64,000 nucleotides of DNA, from NCBI GenBank assembly GCA_964578745.1, contig CAZODZ010000003.1, positions 1 through 64,000 on the forward strand, read 5' to 3'. Shown in pieces: positions 17,704 to 26,006 of this stretch (the first letter of the stretch is position 1; each line of letters opens with the position of its first letter). The position numbers were made by a program, and so were the translations under genes. Source of the DNA: SKVJ01 sp964578745 (lineage in GTDB: Bacteria > Chloroflexota > Dehalococcoidia > GIF9 > AB-539-J10). A model generated the notes under the pieces. That model saw only the letters and a list, made by a program, of their open reading frames with translations. It made no database searches and was not told the DNA's origin.

Positions 17704-18909
17704 TCAGGAAAGCAGTACGTACATAAAGAACAAGGTCAGTAGAACGGCGAGAGCAGGGGGCAACAGGTAGCGGTAGACAGAGGAGAGGCGCGCCTTGAAG
17801 TACTCCGCTGACAGGACGAGGCACAGGTGCAGCGGAGATAGAAGGTATCCCATGCCACCGGCTCCGTAGGCGAGCAGGAACGAGAGACCGTCAACCGAGT
17901 GCTCGGCAGTCAGAAAGGGAAGGAGAAGGGGAATACTGATGCCGACCATCGCCGACGAGAGACCGGACGAGAATCCTATCAATAGAGGGAGCGCCGTAAG
18001 GATGACAACAGGCGGCATGCCGATGGTCTGCATGTCGTTGAACAGCGCCTGTGCCGCTCCCGACGCCTCTACGACTGTCTTGTACAGCATCACAGCGTAG
18101 AGAAGGAAGAGGATCCGGGGGTCGAACCCTGACCGCAGGCTATCTGCAACGTCATCGCGGGAGACGCGCTGTGCCACGGAAAGAGCGAGCAGGGTTACCA
18201 GGAACGCGAGAGCTGCATCAAGACCAATGATTACGAGGGCCACTACAAGCAGCACTGGCCACGATGACTGGACGATTTCCTGAGGGATACTACCACCCAT
18301 GCTGTTTCCAGATGCAGGCGGAGGAGCCTTCCGCAGTATGCGGATACTTACAAGCGTGCCAAACGCTACCATGAGCAGCCAGACAGGAGCCAGATGCAGC
18401 AGGATGAAGCTCAGGGGCACCGACAGGAAGACCCCTGCCATGATGACGCCCGGATAGACGGGCGTGGCGAACTCGCAGATATGCCGGTACCAGAAGTTGA
18501 TGAAGGTTGCTTCCTCTGCGCTCAGCCTCAGTCGCCTCACAAGGTCCTTCACCGCTGTAGCCGAGACCAGTGCTCCTCCAGGAAGAGGCATGAGCCCAAT
18601 GGCGACCGGTGCGACGTGGATAGCCAGCCTCGGGCCTATGGTTTCCAGTGCGTTGGCCAGGCGCACCAGCATTCCCTTCAGTTCCATGAGGCGACTGAGT
18701 GACAGGGCACAGACGATGATGGCGAGGAGTCGCAGCGTCTGGACACTGGTCAGAGCGCTGAGCATGAGCCGGGGAGTCTCGATTGGTGTGAGGACAAGCA
18801 GCGATAGCGCGATGCTGCCACAGAAGACGGCGAGCCCCAGCTGCATCCGGACGCGCAGGAGCGCCAGTACAAGAACTATGGAGGCCAGGAGCGCGAGCGA
18901 CGGGCTCAT
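17704..18909 (-). CDS. DUF401 family membrane protein, copy B
   Basis: Length 401 aa from the ATG at 18909; a GTG two codons upstream is also possible, but the ATG start matches copy A exactly. It shows the same PLPGGALVSATAVKDLVRRL and NFWYRH segments and the same C-terminal GYLLSPLHLCLVLSAEYF as copy A. The 173-base gap to copy A holds no gene. Divergence between copies is moderate, mostly in the central loop near residues 195-215, so this is an old duplication, perhaps with different substrates. Confidence 0.8.
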   Translation of the reverse strand: MSPSLALLASIVLVLALLRVRMQLGLAVFCGSIALSLLVLTPIETPRLMLSALTSVQTLRLLAIIVCALSLSRLMELKGMLVRLANALETIGPRLAIHVAPVAIGLMPLPGGALVSATAVKDLVRRLRLSAEEATFINFWYRHICEFATPVYPGVIMAGVFLSVPLSFILLHLAPVWLLMVAFGTLVSIRILRKAPPPASGNSMGGSIPQEIVQSSWPVLLVVALVIIGLDAALAFLVTLLALSVAQRVSRDDVADSLRSGFDPRILFLLYAVMLYKTVVEASGAAQALFNDMQTIGMPPVVILTALPLLIGFSSGLSSAMVGISIPLLLPFLTAEHSVDGLSFLLAYGAGGMGYLLSPLHLCLVLSAEYFKARLSSVYRYLLPPALAVLLTLFFMYVLLS

Positions 18910-18947
18910 CGGCACCCCGGGACATGCAGCAGAGTCACAGAATGGGA

Positions 18948-18975
18948 ATTATACGCGCATCGGAAAGAGGCGCAA
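18948..18975 (-). promoter_or_regulatory. Promoter of the DUF401 copy B gene
   Basis: On the minus strand TTGCGC (18970-18975), a 16-base spacer and TATAAT (18948-18953). The -35 resembles the TTGCGT seen before pdxS and rel. The predicted leader is about 32 bases. Confidence 0.5.
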
Positions 18976-19072
18976 TGGCCTTCGCGGCAGGCAGGCGCTC
19001 CACTGTATGCGACGGCATTGGATTCGTATACAATCGAGCTCTGGTACTCCATGGCAGACGAAGGGAGGACTC

Positions 19073-19612
19073 ATGACCGAGATACGCAGAGATGATGAAC
19101 GATTCCCCCGCATCGAACGGGAGCAGCCGCAGCTGCCTGAGGGCTGGACGGAGCTGCGTAGGGCAAAAGCTTCAGCGAAGACCGGATGGACATACTACCG
19201 CGAACTGGTGAAGCTTCTTCATGACGAGCTGGGCGAGAAACATACCGCCACCATACTGTGCAGACTGATGAAAGCCATGGCCCACCGATATTTCGATGCA
19301 TCCATGAAGAAGTTCGGCGTGGAAGGGAATGACGCCTGGGCACTTGCTAGTTACTTCAAGCTGGCCACCGGCGACGTGATCGGCTACAAAGCGGAGCTGA
19401 TACAGGAGGGCCCGAAGAAGGTCGTGTACCGCCTCTATCCGCCGTGTCTCTGGTTTCCCGACCTGGATATTCCTCCCAGCTTCTGTCTCGCGGAAGACTG
19501 TTTCGAAGAGGAGGTCGTCCGTACCCATAACCCGGCAGTCAGAGTCTATTGTCGTTCACTGCTCACATGGGGGGACCCTTACTGCGAGACGGTCTTCGAG
19601 GATGTGGGCTGA
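19073..19612 (+). CDS. L-2-amino-thiazoline-4-carboxylate hydrolase-like protein
   Basis: The ATG at 19073 follows GGGAGGAC and gives 179 aa; the upstream open frame is only the shadow of the opposite DUF401 gene. The C-terminal half has CLWFPDLDIPPSFCLAEDC and then YCRSLLTWGDPYCE, a spaced Cys pattern like that of the ATC-hydrolase-like family (PF14196). Members are small, often stand-alone, and most have no proven substrate. There is no signal peptide. It is convergent with the methyltransferase 14 bases away. Confidence 0.55.
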   Translation: MTEIRRDDERFPRIEREQPQLPEGWTELRRAKASAKTGWTYYRELVKLLHDELGEKHTATILCRLMKAMAHRYFDASMKKFGVEGNDAWALASYFKLATGDVIGYKAELIQEGPKKVVYRLYPPCLWFPDLDIPPSFCLAEDCFEEEVVRTHNPAVRVYCRSLLTWGDPYCETVFEDVG

Positions 19613-19626
19613 CAGAGGCGGTGTAC

Positions 19627-20328
19627 TCACACCCGAGTTGCACTGTGCCGCTTGATGGCATGAAAGGCACAGTGCGGTGCCCCCTTTGTGTCGACGAAGT
19701 GCAGCAGCGTGCCCGGTGCTTCCGAGGTCTCCACCAGTTCCATGCCGAGAGCGGAGATGGCACCGATCACCGACTGTTCGCTGTAGAGGATGAATGACCT
19801 GTCGACCCCGTAGTCATGGTCGTGCAGTGTCAGGATTCCTTCGCCGCACTTGAACATCAGTTGCAGAAGGCCGCCGGGACGCAGCACGCGGATGAGCTCC
19901 GGGAACGTGACAGCGAACGTGTCCTCAGCCGGTATGTGCTGAATCACTGCATTGCAGAGGACAAGGTCGAAGGTCCCTGTCTCATACGACAGGGGTTTGC
20001 TCAAGTCGGCGACCGAGACCCGGTCGGCTATCTCAGGGTGCATCCTCCGCGCGGTATCCACGTTCTCCTGTACAGCGTCGATACCCCAGGCATCATATCC
20101 ATCACACCACAGCTTGTAGACGTCACGTGCACCTGCTCCACAGCCAGCATCGAGCGCATGTCCCTCCGGCACAATCGCTTCCGCGCGCCGCAGAATATCC
20201 CAGTCGTTCTTCAGCCAGGGGAGGGATGAACTTGCGTACGTCGACTGTGTGAAGGAGTGCGCGACCTCGGCATAGCGGCTTGAGTGAAGGCGGTAGAATC
20301 CGGCTGATGTGTCAGGCTGGTGTGACAT
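19627..20328 (-). CDS. Class I SAM-dependent methyltransferase
   Basis: Length 233 aa. Motif I is ALDAGCGAGARDVYKL near residue 58, the acidic ribose-binding residue follows in AWGIDAVQEN, and motif IV is FDLVLCNAVIQHI. The C-terminal RVLRPGGLLQLMFKCGEG is typical of methyltransferase domain 11. The substrate is unknown. The start has no Shine-Dalgarno sequence; an extended -10 (TGCTACCAT, 20337-20345 on the minus strand) ends 8 bases before the ATG, so the message may be nearly leaderless. Confidence 0.8.
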   Translation of the reverse strand: MSHQPDTSAGFYRLHSSRYAEVAHSFTQSTYASSSLPWLKNDWDILRRAEAIVPEGHALDAGCGAGARDVYKLWCDGYDAWGIDAVQENVDTARRMHPEIADRVSVADLSKPLSYETGTFDLVLCNAVIQHIPAEDTFAVTFPELIRVLRPGGLLQLMFKCGEGILTLHDHDYGVDRSFILYSEQSVIGAISALGMELVETSEAPGTLLHFVDTKGAPHCAFHAIKRHSATRV

Positions 20329-20368
20329 GGGGATACATGGTAGCAGAAGAGTGGCGCCTGTGTGGTCC

Positions 20369-22777
20369 CTACTGTAGCCCCTGCTGTTCGAGGGGGAGGG
20401 TCACCTCAATCGTTGTGCCTCGGCCCTGCACGCCGTCGATGCTCAGCATGCCGCCGATTGACCTGACGCGCTCGCGCATGCCGATGAATCCGAAGGACAT
20501 AGCACTCTCTGTCTCTTCAGCTGTCACCCCGCGGCCGTTGTCTGAGATGGCCAGAACGATGTGAGAGGGCTCCTTCTTCAAACTAAGCCGGGCACGCGTT
20601 GCCCCAGAATGCCGTGCAACGTTTGTGAGCGACTCCTGGCACACGCGGAACAGGGCAGTGGAGATGGTCCCGTCAGGCGCCGCCGTCTCGTCCAGCTCGA
20701 TGTCACATGGTATGCCGCTCTTCTCTTCGAACGTTCGCGCGAGCCACTCGAGGGCAGCTGTGAGGCCAAGGTCGTCGAGTACTCCGGGGCGCAACTCGGA
20801 GGAGATGCGTTGCACGGCGCGGATGGTGCTGTCGACCATTGACATCATTGTGCCCACCTTCTCATGGATCACTGAGGGCGCCTCCCGGTCGTGTCGTGAA
20901 AGCCATGAGAGGTCCATCTTCAGTGCAGTGAGGGCCTGTCCCAGTTCATCGTGCAGCTCGCGGGCGATACCAGCCCGTTCCTGTTCGCGGGCCGATTCGA
21001 GATGCGCAGCCAGCTCCCGCATGCGTTCCCGTGAGCGGCGCAGTTCCTCTTCGATCTGGTTCCGCTCGGTGACGTCGCGCAGCACGCAGAGGATGGAGAT
21101 GCGGCCATCCGGGTCTGTGAGTTGCGCCGCCATCAAATCGTACTGGTGCTGCCCGATGTTCCTTGACGTGCGGATGGTAGTGCCTGCCCCCTGTGTACAG
21201 ATAGGTGTAGTGCAGGCATTGCACTGACCGTTATCGCTCAGCACCTTGCTGCACGGGTCGCCGGGCTGCAGCTGCAGCCTCTTCTGGGCTGAGGAATTGA
21301 GGAACTTGACCCGCCTGGACGGCCCGAAGATGATGATGCTGTCTTCCATCCCGTTGAGCCAGTGCTCCAGGTCTCGTCGGGCACGCACGGCGCCGCTGTA
21401 CAAACGGGCGTTCTCCAAGGCTATGGCCATCTGGTTGCTGAGGACCTCGAGAAGGTGCCGGTCTTCGCCGGAATACTCGCGGGCTGAATACTTGGGGCCG
21501 AGAATGAGGAGGCCAGCCAGGCTACCGTGAGGCGATGTCATCGGGACGAGCAGGTGCGCCCCCACGGCGTCGAGCAGCTCCCTCTCCCTGCTTGAAAGGC
21601 CCTGAAGGAGTGGTTCAATCTTGAGCATTCGGTGAACGAGTACTTCCGGGTGACTCTCAAGCCAACGGATGAGTGTGCCGTCAGCACGAAGGGACCCGGG
21701 TCGGGGAACGTGCTGGAGACCTTCACAGTGGAACAGCTCAAGGGCCTCACGGCCTTCAGAAGGCAGAAAGAGGCAGGTGCATGAGGAGTGCAGAGCATCT
21801 GTCACGAGCCGCGTAAGCCGGCAGCCGAGTTCCGTCAGGTTCACACTGTGGTGGGCCTCCTCGCCAAATCGTTGCAACGCTCTCAGCGCGTCATATCGCT
21901 CCCGGAAGAAGAGTCGGTCGACGAGTTCACTGGCTGCCGTGTACAGAGGGCGTAGCAGCAGCGCCAGCAAAAGCACCAAGATGACATAACCCCAGAAGCT
22001 CTCAAGGCGCGTGCCCAAGTGTTTGTGTAGCACGAAGACGGTAATGACGTATGGCAGGGCGACCATGACACCCAGCAGAAGGTATGTCAGCGTTCGCCGG
22101 GCGACACAGGGGATATCGAGCAGCCGGTACTCCAAGAGGGCGATGGCGGTTACTATACAGAAGAGGATGTTCGTCCATATGCCGACGGGAGGAAAGTCCG
22201 TGAAGATGTCGATCAGTGTGCCTACGAGTGGCAGAGAGGCCCCTATCATCAGGAACAGGAGACGGTTCCTCTCTTCATACGAGGAAGTGGTCAGGTACCG
22301 CCGCAGCAGCACGTAGACTCCGCACGCGAGCAGCGCCAGGGCGGTAGCTGACGCGGGGATGGCGAGGATGCCCGGCACCGGGGCGTAGCCGTACTCAGCA
22401 ATCCGCAGGTCCTCAACGAGTAGGCCCAGTGCACTGGCCAGAGCAAAGCCGGCGACGAGCAGATACGATACGACGAGGGTGTGTTTGCGGCGGAAGGGGC
22501 CGGAGTATTCGAGCGAGAAGTGGTAGAAGCCGAGGAACATGACCATTATTGCTGCGGCTGCGCTTCTATCCCAGATGAGAGCGACATGTATGTCGTGGCT
22601 CATGCGCATCCCAAGGATGGATAGCGCCCATATCACAAGGCCGGTTGCCATGACGAAAAAAGCCCTGCGGCTGCGCGACGCCGGGGCCCAGCTCGCAACT
22701 ATTGCGGCGATTATCACACCGACGATGGCGGCGACCGCTGGTGGCAGAACGTATGAGAGGGTCCCTATCTGTGTCAC
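20369..22777 (-). CDS. Membrane histidine kinase with 7TM, GAF, PAS and HisKA_3 domains
   Basis: Length 802 aa. Residues 1-290 contain about eight hydrophobic helices like the HisK 7TM sensor module. A GAF domain covers about 310-455, a PAS-like domain about 465-580 (it includes a CNACTTPICTQG Cys cluster that might bind a cofactor), then the HisKA_3 dimerisation helix with ARELHDELGQALTALK, where His is the phosphorylation site. The HATPase is at the end (SDNGRGV, GFIGMRERV). No response regulator is adjacent. The GTG start overlaps the GH3-like stop (GTGA), so the two are coupled. Confidence 0.88.
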   Translation of the reverse strand: MTQIGTLSYVLPPAVAAIVGVIIAAIVASWAPASRSRRAFFVMATGLVIWALSILGMRMSHDIHVALIWDRSAAAAIMVMFLGFYHFSLEYSGPFRRKHTLVVSYLLVAGFALASALGLLVEDLRIAEYGYAPVPGILAIPASATALALLACGVYVLLRRYLTTSSYEERNRLLFLMIGASLPLVGTLIDIFTDFPPVGIWTNILFCIVTAIALLEYRLLDIPCVARRTLTYLLLGVMVALPYVITVFVLHKHLGTRLESFWGYVILVLLLALLLRPLYTAASELVDRLFFRERYDALRALQRFGEEAHHSVNLTELGCRLTRLVTDALHSSCTCLFLPSEGREALELFHCEGLQHVPRPGSLRADGTLIRWLESHPEVLVHRMLKIEPLLQGLSSRERELLDAVGAHLLVPMTSPHGSLAGLLILGPKYSAREYSGEDRHLLEVLSNQMAIALENARLYSGAVRARRDLEHWLNGMEDSIIIFGPSRRVKFLNSSAQKRLQLQPGDPCSKVLSDNGQCNACTTPICTQGAGTTIRTSRNIGQHQYDLMAAQLTDPDGRISILCVLRDVTERNQIEEELRRSRERMRELAAHLESAREQERAGIARELHDELGQALTALKMDLSWLSRHDREAPSVIHEKVGTMMSMVDSTIRAVQRISSELRPGVLDDLGLTAALEWLARTFEEKSGIPCDIELDETAAPDGTISTALFRVCQESLTNVARHSGATRARLSLKKEPSHIVLAISDNGRGVTAEETESAMSFGFIGMRERVRSIGGMLSIDGVQGRGTTIEVTLPLEQQGLQ

Positions 22778-24375
22778 CTTGCGGTTGCGACCCCCTGCAG
22801 CAACGCATTCAGCACAGTGTCGGACGCGTTCACATGAGGAGGCTTGAGGTGAGCGGGATCGGCGCCAGCCAGCTGTTGCCGCTCAGCATAGCGGTCGAAT
22901 GTCCCCGCTGGGAGGATGGTCACCCTCACCGGTTGGTAGCCAAGGTAAGAGTCGATGTCCCGATAGTCGGGGTCGGTGCGCTTCAACTGCCTGTCGATCA
23001 TCGCCGCCAGCCCCTCCGGCGTGACGTCATCCTTCAGTTCGATGTACAGGCGGAGGAAGGCCTGACCACCATCATACTCCTTGACGGCGGCCCAGTCAGC
23101 ATAGCGCACGCCTGTGCTCTCTATTGCTTCCCATAGTGTGCGCTCGTCCAGGCACGTAAGTGCTGCGAGGTCGATTGTCTCGCCCACGCGTCGCTGGAAG
23201 TGCATGTGCGGCAGCCTGATGCCGGTCGCGTCGTCCCGCAGGCCAGTGAACTTGACAAGATCCTTCATGCGGTAACGAAGAAGCGGCATGCCGTAGAAGT
23301 GAGTTATGACGACCTCGTACAGCTCACCCTCTCGTACTTCGTCGAGCAGCACCGTGGCTGGCTGGTAAGACGGGTCTTCCATCCACCTCTCGACCTCGGG
23401 CAGAGGTATGAATTCGTAGAAAGCGATGTCAGGGAAGAAGTACATGCCGTCCTTCTTCCATGACTGGACGGCGAGGACCATGGCCTCGGCGCAGGCATAG
23501 AACTCGCACGGCTCCGCGCCCCAGTAGCGAGTGATTGCTTTCTTGTAGATGGCGGTGTCCATGCCGGATGTGACGATAGCCTTGGATGGCCAGAGGTCGC
23601 GGGGCAAAACGGGACGGTGTTCGCGTCTCGCGCGTGCTCGTGCTCTGAACAGGCGGAGCAGTACTGCCGGATGGAGCATGGCGGCCGTGAGGCTCGTCTT
23701 GCGCGTGTGCTGTTCGAATTGCTCGCCCATCTTGACCAGTACACTGGCGATTGCCCCGATAACGTCTACTCCATCCCTCAAGGCCAGCTGGAAGCCTGCT
23801 GCCACACGTCGCTGAAAGGGCATGTTGCCGGCGGTGTCACGGGGTGGGAGCGCCTTGAAGCTGACGCGTTTGGCCAGGGAGTCAATCATGGAGCCGGACA
23901 TGTATGGTGGAGGTGGTAGAACGAGCAGGAAGCGGAAGCCGGGCCCGTAGTTGATCTCCCCGCGCTGCCGCGCGGAAGCGAGCGTGACGATAGAAAGGCA
24001 AGCCTTGTTTGCCCGTTCCAGGAAGTCGGCACTGTGGGGAACCCACTTGAACTGCCCCTGCCGGCCGGAGGAATGACACCAGAGAGCCGGTTTGCAGGCA
24101 AGCACGTCCTCCCGCTGTTCGCTGAGGTACGGCGTATAGTCCTCGAAGGTCGTAAGTGGGACGGTGTGACGGAACTCGTCGACACTGCCGGGCTTGCTGT
24201 CGCCCATGATCTTTCTACCCAAGGTGCTCGACCAGACCCTTTCAATCTGGTCCAGCAGCAGCTCTTTCTGAATGGCCATGAACTCTTCAATGCTGAGATC
24301 CAGGAAGCCGCAGTACCGCTTCCAGAGTTCCCTGTGGGTCAACTTGTCGAAGTAAGCATCCTCAGCTCTCACCAT
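22774..24375 (-). CDS. GH3-family acyl-adenylating enzyme (bacterial homologue)
   Basis: Length 533 aa. The adenylate-binding P-loop-like motif HSSGRQGQFKWVP sits near residue 100. CEFYACAEAMVLAVQSW near 288 and LLRYRMKDLVKFTGL near 370 match the later adenylation motifs of GH3 proteins. Plant GH3 enzymes join jasmonate, auxin or salicylate to amino acids; bacterial members are little studied. The ATG follows GGAGGAGAG. It overlaps the upstream methyltransferase by 14 bases and the downstream kinase by 4, so all three form one operon. Confidence 0.8.
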   Translation of the reverse strand: MVRAEDAYFDKLTHRELWKRYCGFLDLSIEEFMAIQKELLLDQIERVWSSTLGRKIMGDSKPGSVDEFRHTVPLTTFEDYTPYLSEQREDVLACKPALWCHSSGRQGQFKWVPHSADFLERANKACLSIVTLASARQRGEINYGPGFRFLLVLPPPPYMSGSMIDSLAKRVSFKALPPRDTAGNMPFQRRVAAGFQLALRDGVDVIGAIASVLVKMGEQFEQHTRKTSLTAAMLHPAVLLRLFRARARARREHRPVLPRDLWPSKAIVTSGMDTAIYKKAITRYWGAEPCEFYACAEAMVLAVQSWKKDGMYFFPDIAFYEFIPLPEVERWMEDPSYQPATVLLDEVREGELYEVVITHFYGMPLLRYRMKDLVKFTGLRDDATGIRLPHMHFQRRVGETIDLAALTCLDERTLWEAIESTGVRYADWAAVKEYDGGQAFLRLYIELKDDVTPEGLAAMIDRQLKRTDPDYRDIDSYLGYQPVRVTILPAGTFDRYAERQQLAGADPAHLKPPHVNASDTVLNALLQGVATAR

Positions 24376-25090
24376 GCTCTCCTCCAGTGGTCTTGGTTCC
24401 AGAGACTATATGATCGCGATAGACCGGGTCTTGTTCGATGACATCGATCGCTGCGCCAAGCCGGAGAAACAGAGCTTCCAAGTCCCGGCGTGTGTATGTC
24501 GTTGGCCGGGGGCGCAGCATCAACGGGAGATAGACCAGCCCTGTCAGCAGCCCGGAGAGCGCACCGTGTACCTTTGCCCCCGCTGTCGGCGCCCTGTTTC
24601 TGATTCCGTGGCGCAGAAGCGCCATGCCGAGACCGAGGCCTTCTCCTTTCGATGGGTAGCTGATGACAAAGCGGCCCCCGGGCCTCAACACCCTCAGCAT
24701 CTCGCGTGTAGCGGCCTCAGGCGACTCGACGAAGTCGGTCAAGTGGTACGCGAGAAGCCGGTCGAAGCTGTCTGGCCTGAAGCCCAGGCTGTGCGCGTCC
24801 ATCAGAAGGAGCGACTGGGAGGTGCCGTTACCCTTGTGCCGTGCTCTCCTCAGTGCGGTGGCCGAGAAATCGATGCCGGTGAGTTGGAGATCCTGCTCGA
24901 ACCGAGAGAGGTGAGAGAGTTCATTCCCTGTGCCAAGTCCGACGCAAAGGATGCGGTGCCCGGCCGAGGGTGCCAGCAGCCAGGCGAGGCGTTCCTGCAC
25001 TTCTACGTAACGCAGTAGACGCGCTGTCGTGAAGTCATACAGTCGATTATAGACAAGGTCGAAATAGATGCGCGCCAACATGGAACCCAT
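24362..25090 (-). CDS. Class I SAM-dependent methyltransferase (UbiE-like), first gene of the GH3 operon
   Basis: Length 242 aa. Motif I is ILCVGLGTGNELSHL near residue 47, the acid loop is LTGIDFSATALRRAR, and post-motif segments are FDRLLAYHLTDF and MLRVLRPGGRFVISY. It is probably a small-molecule or quinone-type methyltransferase. The start ATG has no Shine-Dalgarno sequence; TATAAT on the minus strand ends 6 bases before it, implying a leaderless transcript. Confidence 0.82.
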   Translation of the reverse strand: MGSMLARIYFDLVYNRLYDFTTARLLRYVEVQERLAWLLAPSAGHRILCVGLGTGNELSHLSRFEQDLQLTGIDFSATALRRARHKGNGTSQSLLLMDAHSLGFRPDSFDRLLAYHLTDFVESPEAATREMLRVLRPGGRFVISYPSKGEGLGLGMALLRHGIRNRAPTAGAKVHGALSGLLTGLVYLPLMLRPRPTTYTRRDLEALFLRLGAAIDVIEQDPVYRDHIVSGTKTTGGEHGES

Positions 25091-25096
25091 TGGACC

Positions 25097-25102
25097 ATTA
25101 TA
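25097..25102 (-). promoter_or_regulatory. Leaderless -10 box of the methyltransferase-GH3-kinase operon
   Basis: TATAAT on the minus strand is separated by 6 bases from the ATG at 25090, so transcription should begin at or next to the start codon. No good -35 is visible. Confidence 0.5.
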
Positions 25103-25212
25103 GCCAGACGGGCTTCGTTCTTGTGTGCTGCACCTGCCCTTAGACGCCCTCCACTGTATGATGAGGTCCGCAATTCACTGTAAGAAGAATGCCCATATGT
25201 CTCGTGTTGGTG

Positions 25213-25839
25213 TCAGGAAACTGTACCAGAGATGATGCCGGTAATCGCCAGGCCTCGCAGGATGAGGTTGACGGCTATCGCTGCAAGCAGGAGACTGAAC
25301 ACCTTCGATACAGCCCGGATGCCACCACGGCCCATGACGCTCAGAACGCGATTGCTGCTGAGACAGATGAGCCAGGCAACAGCGACGTTGGCGAGAAAAG
25401 CTGTCAGCACGATGAAGAACGACATCTGAGCGGATAGCAGGAGAAGCGTCGTGATGGTTGCCGGTCCTGCGAGCAAGGGCGTGCCGATGGGTACAACCGC
25501 GACCATTTCCTCCTTAACGACGTCCATAGACCTGCCTGAAGTCATGTTCAGTATCGACTGCACGAGCAATACGATGCCGCCGGCGATTGCGAATGAACCC
25601 ACAGAGATACCCATGAGTGAAAGCATTGCCTGACCGAAGAGGAGGAAGGCAAGCCCAACCCCAAGCGCCGTTAGGATGGCCACGTGCACTGAACGGCGGC
25701 GCTCCCTGTACGTGAGCCCCTCGGAAAGAGAGACGATAATCGGCGGCAGGGAGAGTGCATCAATGGCTATGAACAGCGGTACGAAAGCCCCAAGAAAGGC
25801 AGGGAAGAACGCCACTGCGGACGACCATATCTCCCCCAT
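25213..25839 (-). CDS. MarC family integral membrane protein
   Basis: Length 208 aa with six hydrophobic segments. FLGAFVPLFIAIDALSLPPI near the N-terminus, GIVLLVQSILNMTSG and the VVPIGTPLLAGPATITTLLLL segment are MarC (UPF0056) signatures. The function is uncertain; MarC is not itself the multiple-antibiotic-resistance determinant it was once thought to be. It is a single gene, followed and preceded by unrelated genes. Confidence 0.9.
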   Translation of the reverse strand: MGEIWSSAVAFFPAFLGAFVPLFIAIDALSLPPIIVSLSEGLTYRERRRSVHVAILTALGVGLAFLLFGQAMLSLMGISVGSFAIAGGIVLLVQSILNMTSGRSMDVVKEEMVAVVPIGTPLLAGPATITTLLLLSAQMSFFIVLTAFLANVAVAWLICLSSNRVLSVMGRGGIRAVSKVFSLLLAAIAVNLILRGLAITGIISGTVS

Positions 25840-25897
25840 CGCACTACGATGCTAGACAAGGCGCGGCGGTGTGTCAACACGCCGCCGGTGCGTGTAC

Positions 25898-25990
25898 CTA
25901 CACGAACGTGAGAAGTCGGCGCGGGTTCTCGACCATGACGGTCTGTATCACGGCATTGGCCACGCCCTTCTGCCCCATCGGTGGGACCAC
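25898..25990 (-). pseudogene. 3' remnant of a phosphotriesterase-like amidohydrolase gene
   Basis: Read on the minus strand, this segment encodes about 30 residues ending in VMVENPRRLLTFV and a TAG. An ending of the form vENPrrllaf is the usual C-terminus of phosphotriesterase-family amidohydrolases. The frame differs from the U32-like gene just upstream, and no matching N-terminal part exists, so this looks like the tail of a gene cut off when the neighbour was inserted or recombined. Confidence 0.45.
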
Positions 25991-26006
25991 ACTCTCCCCG
26001 TACCGG

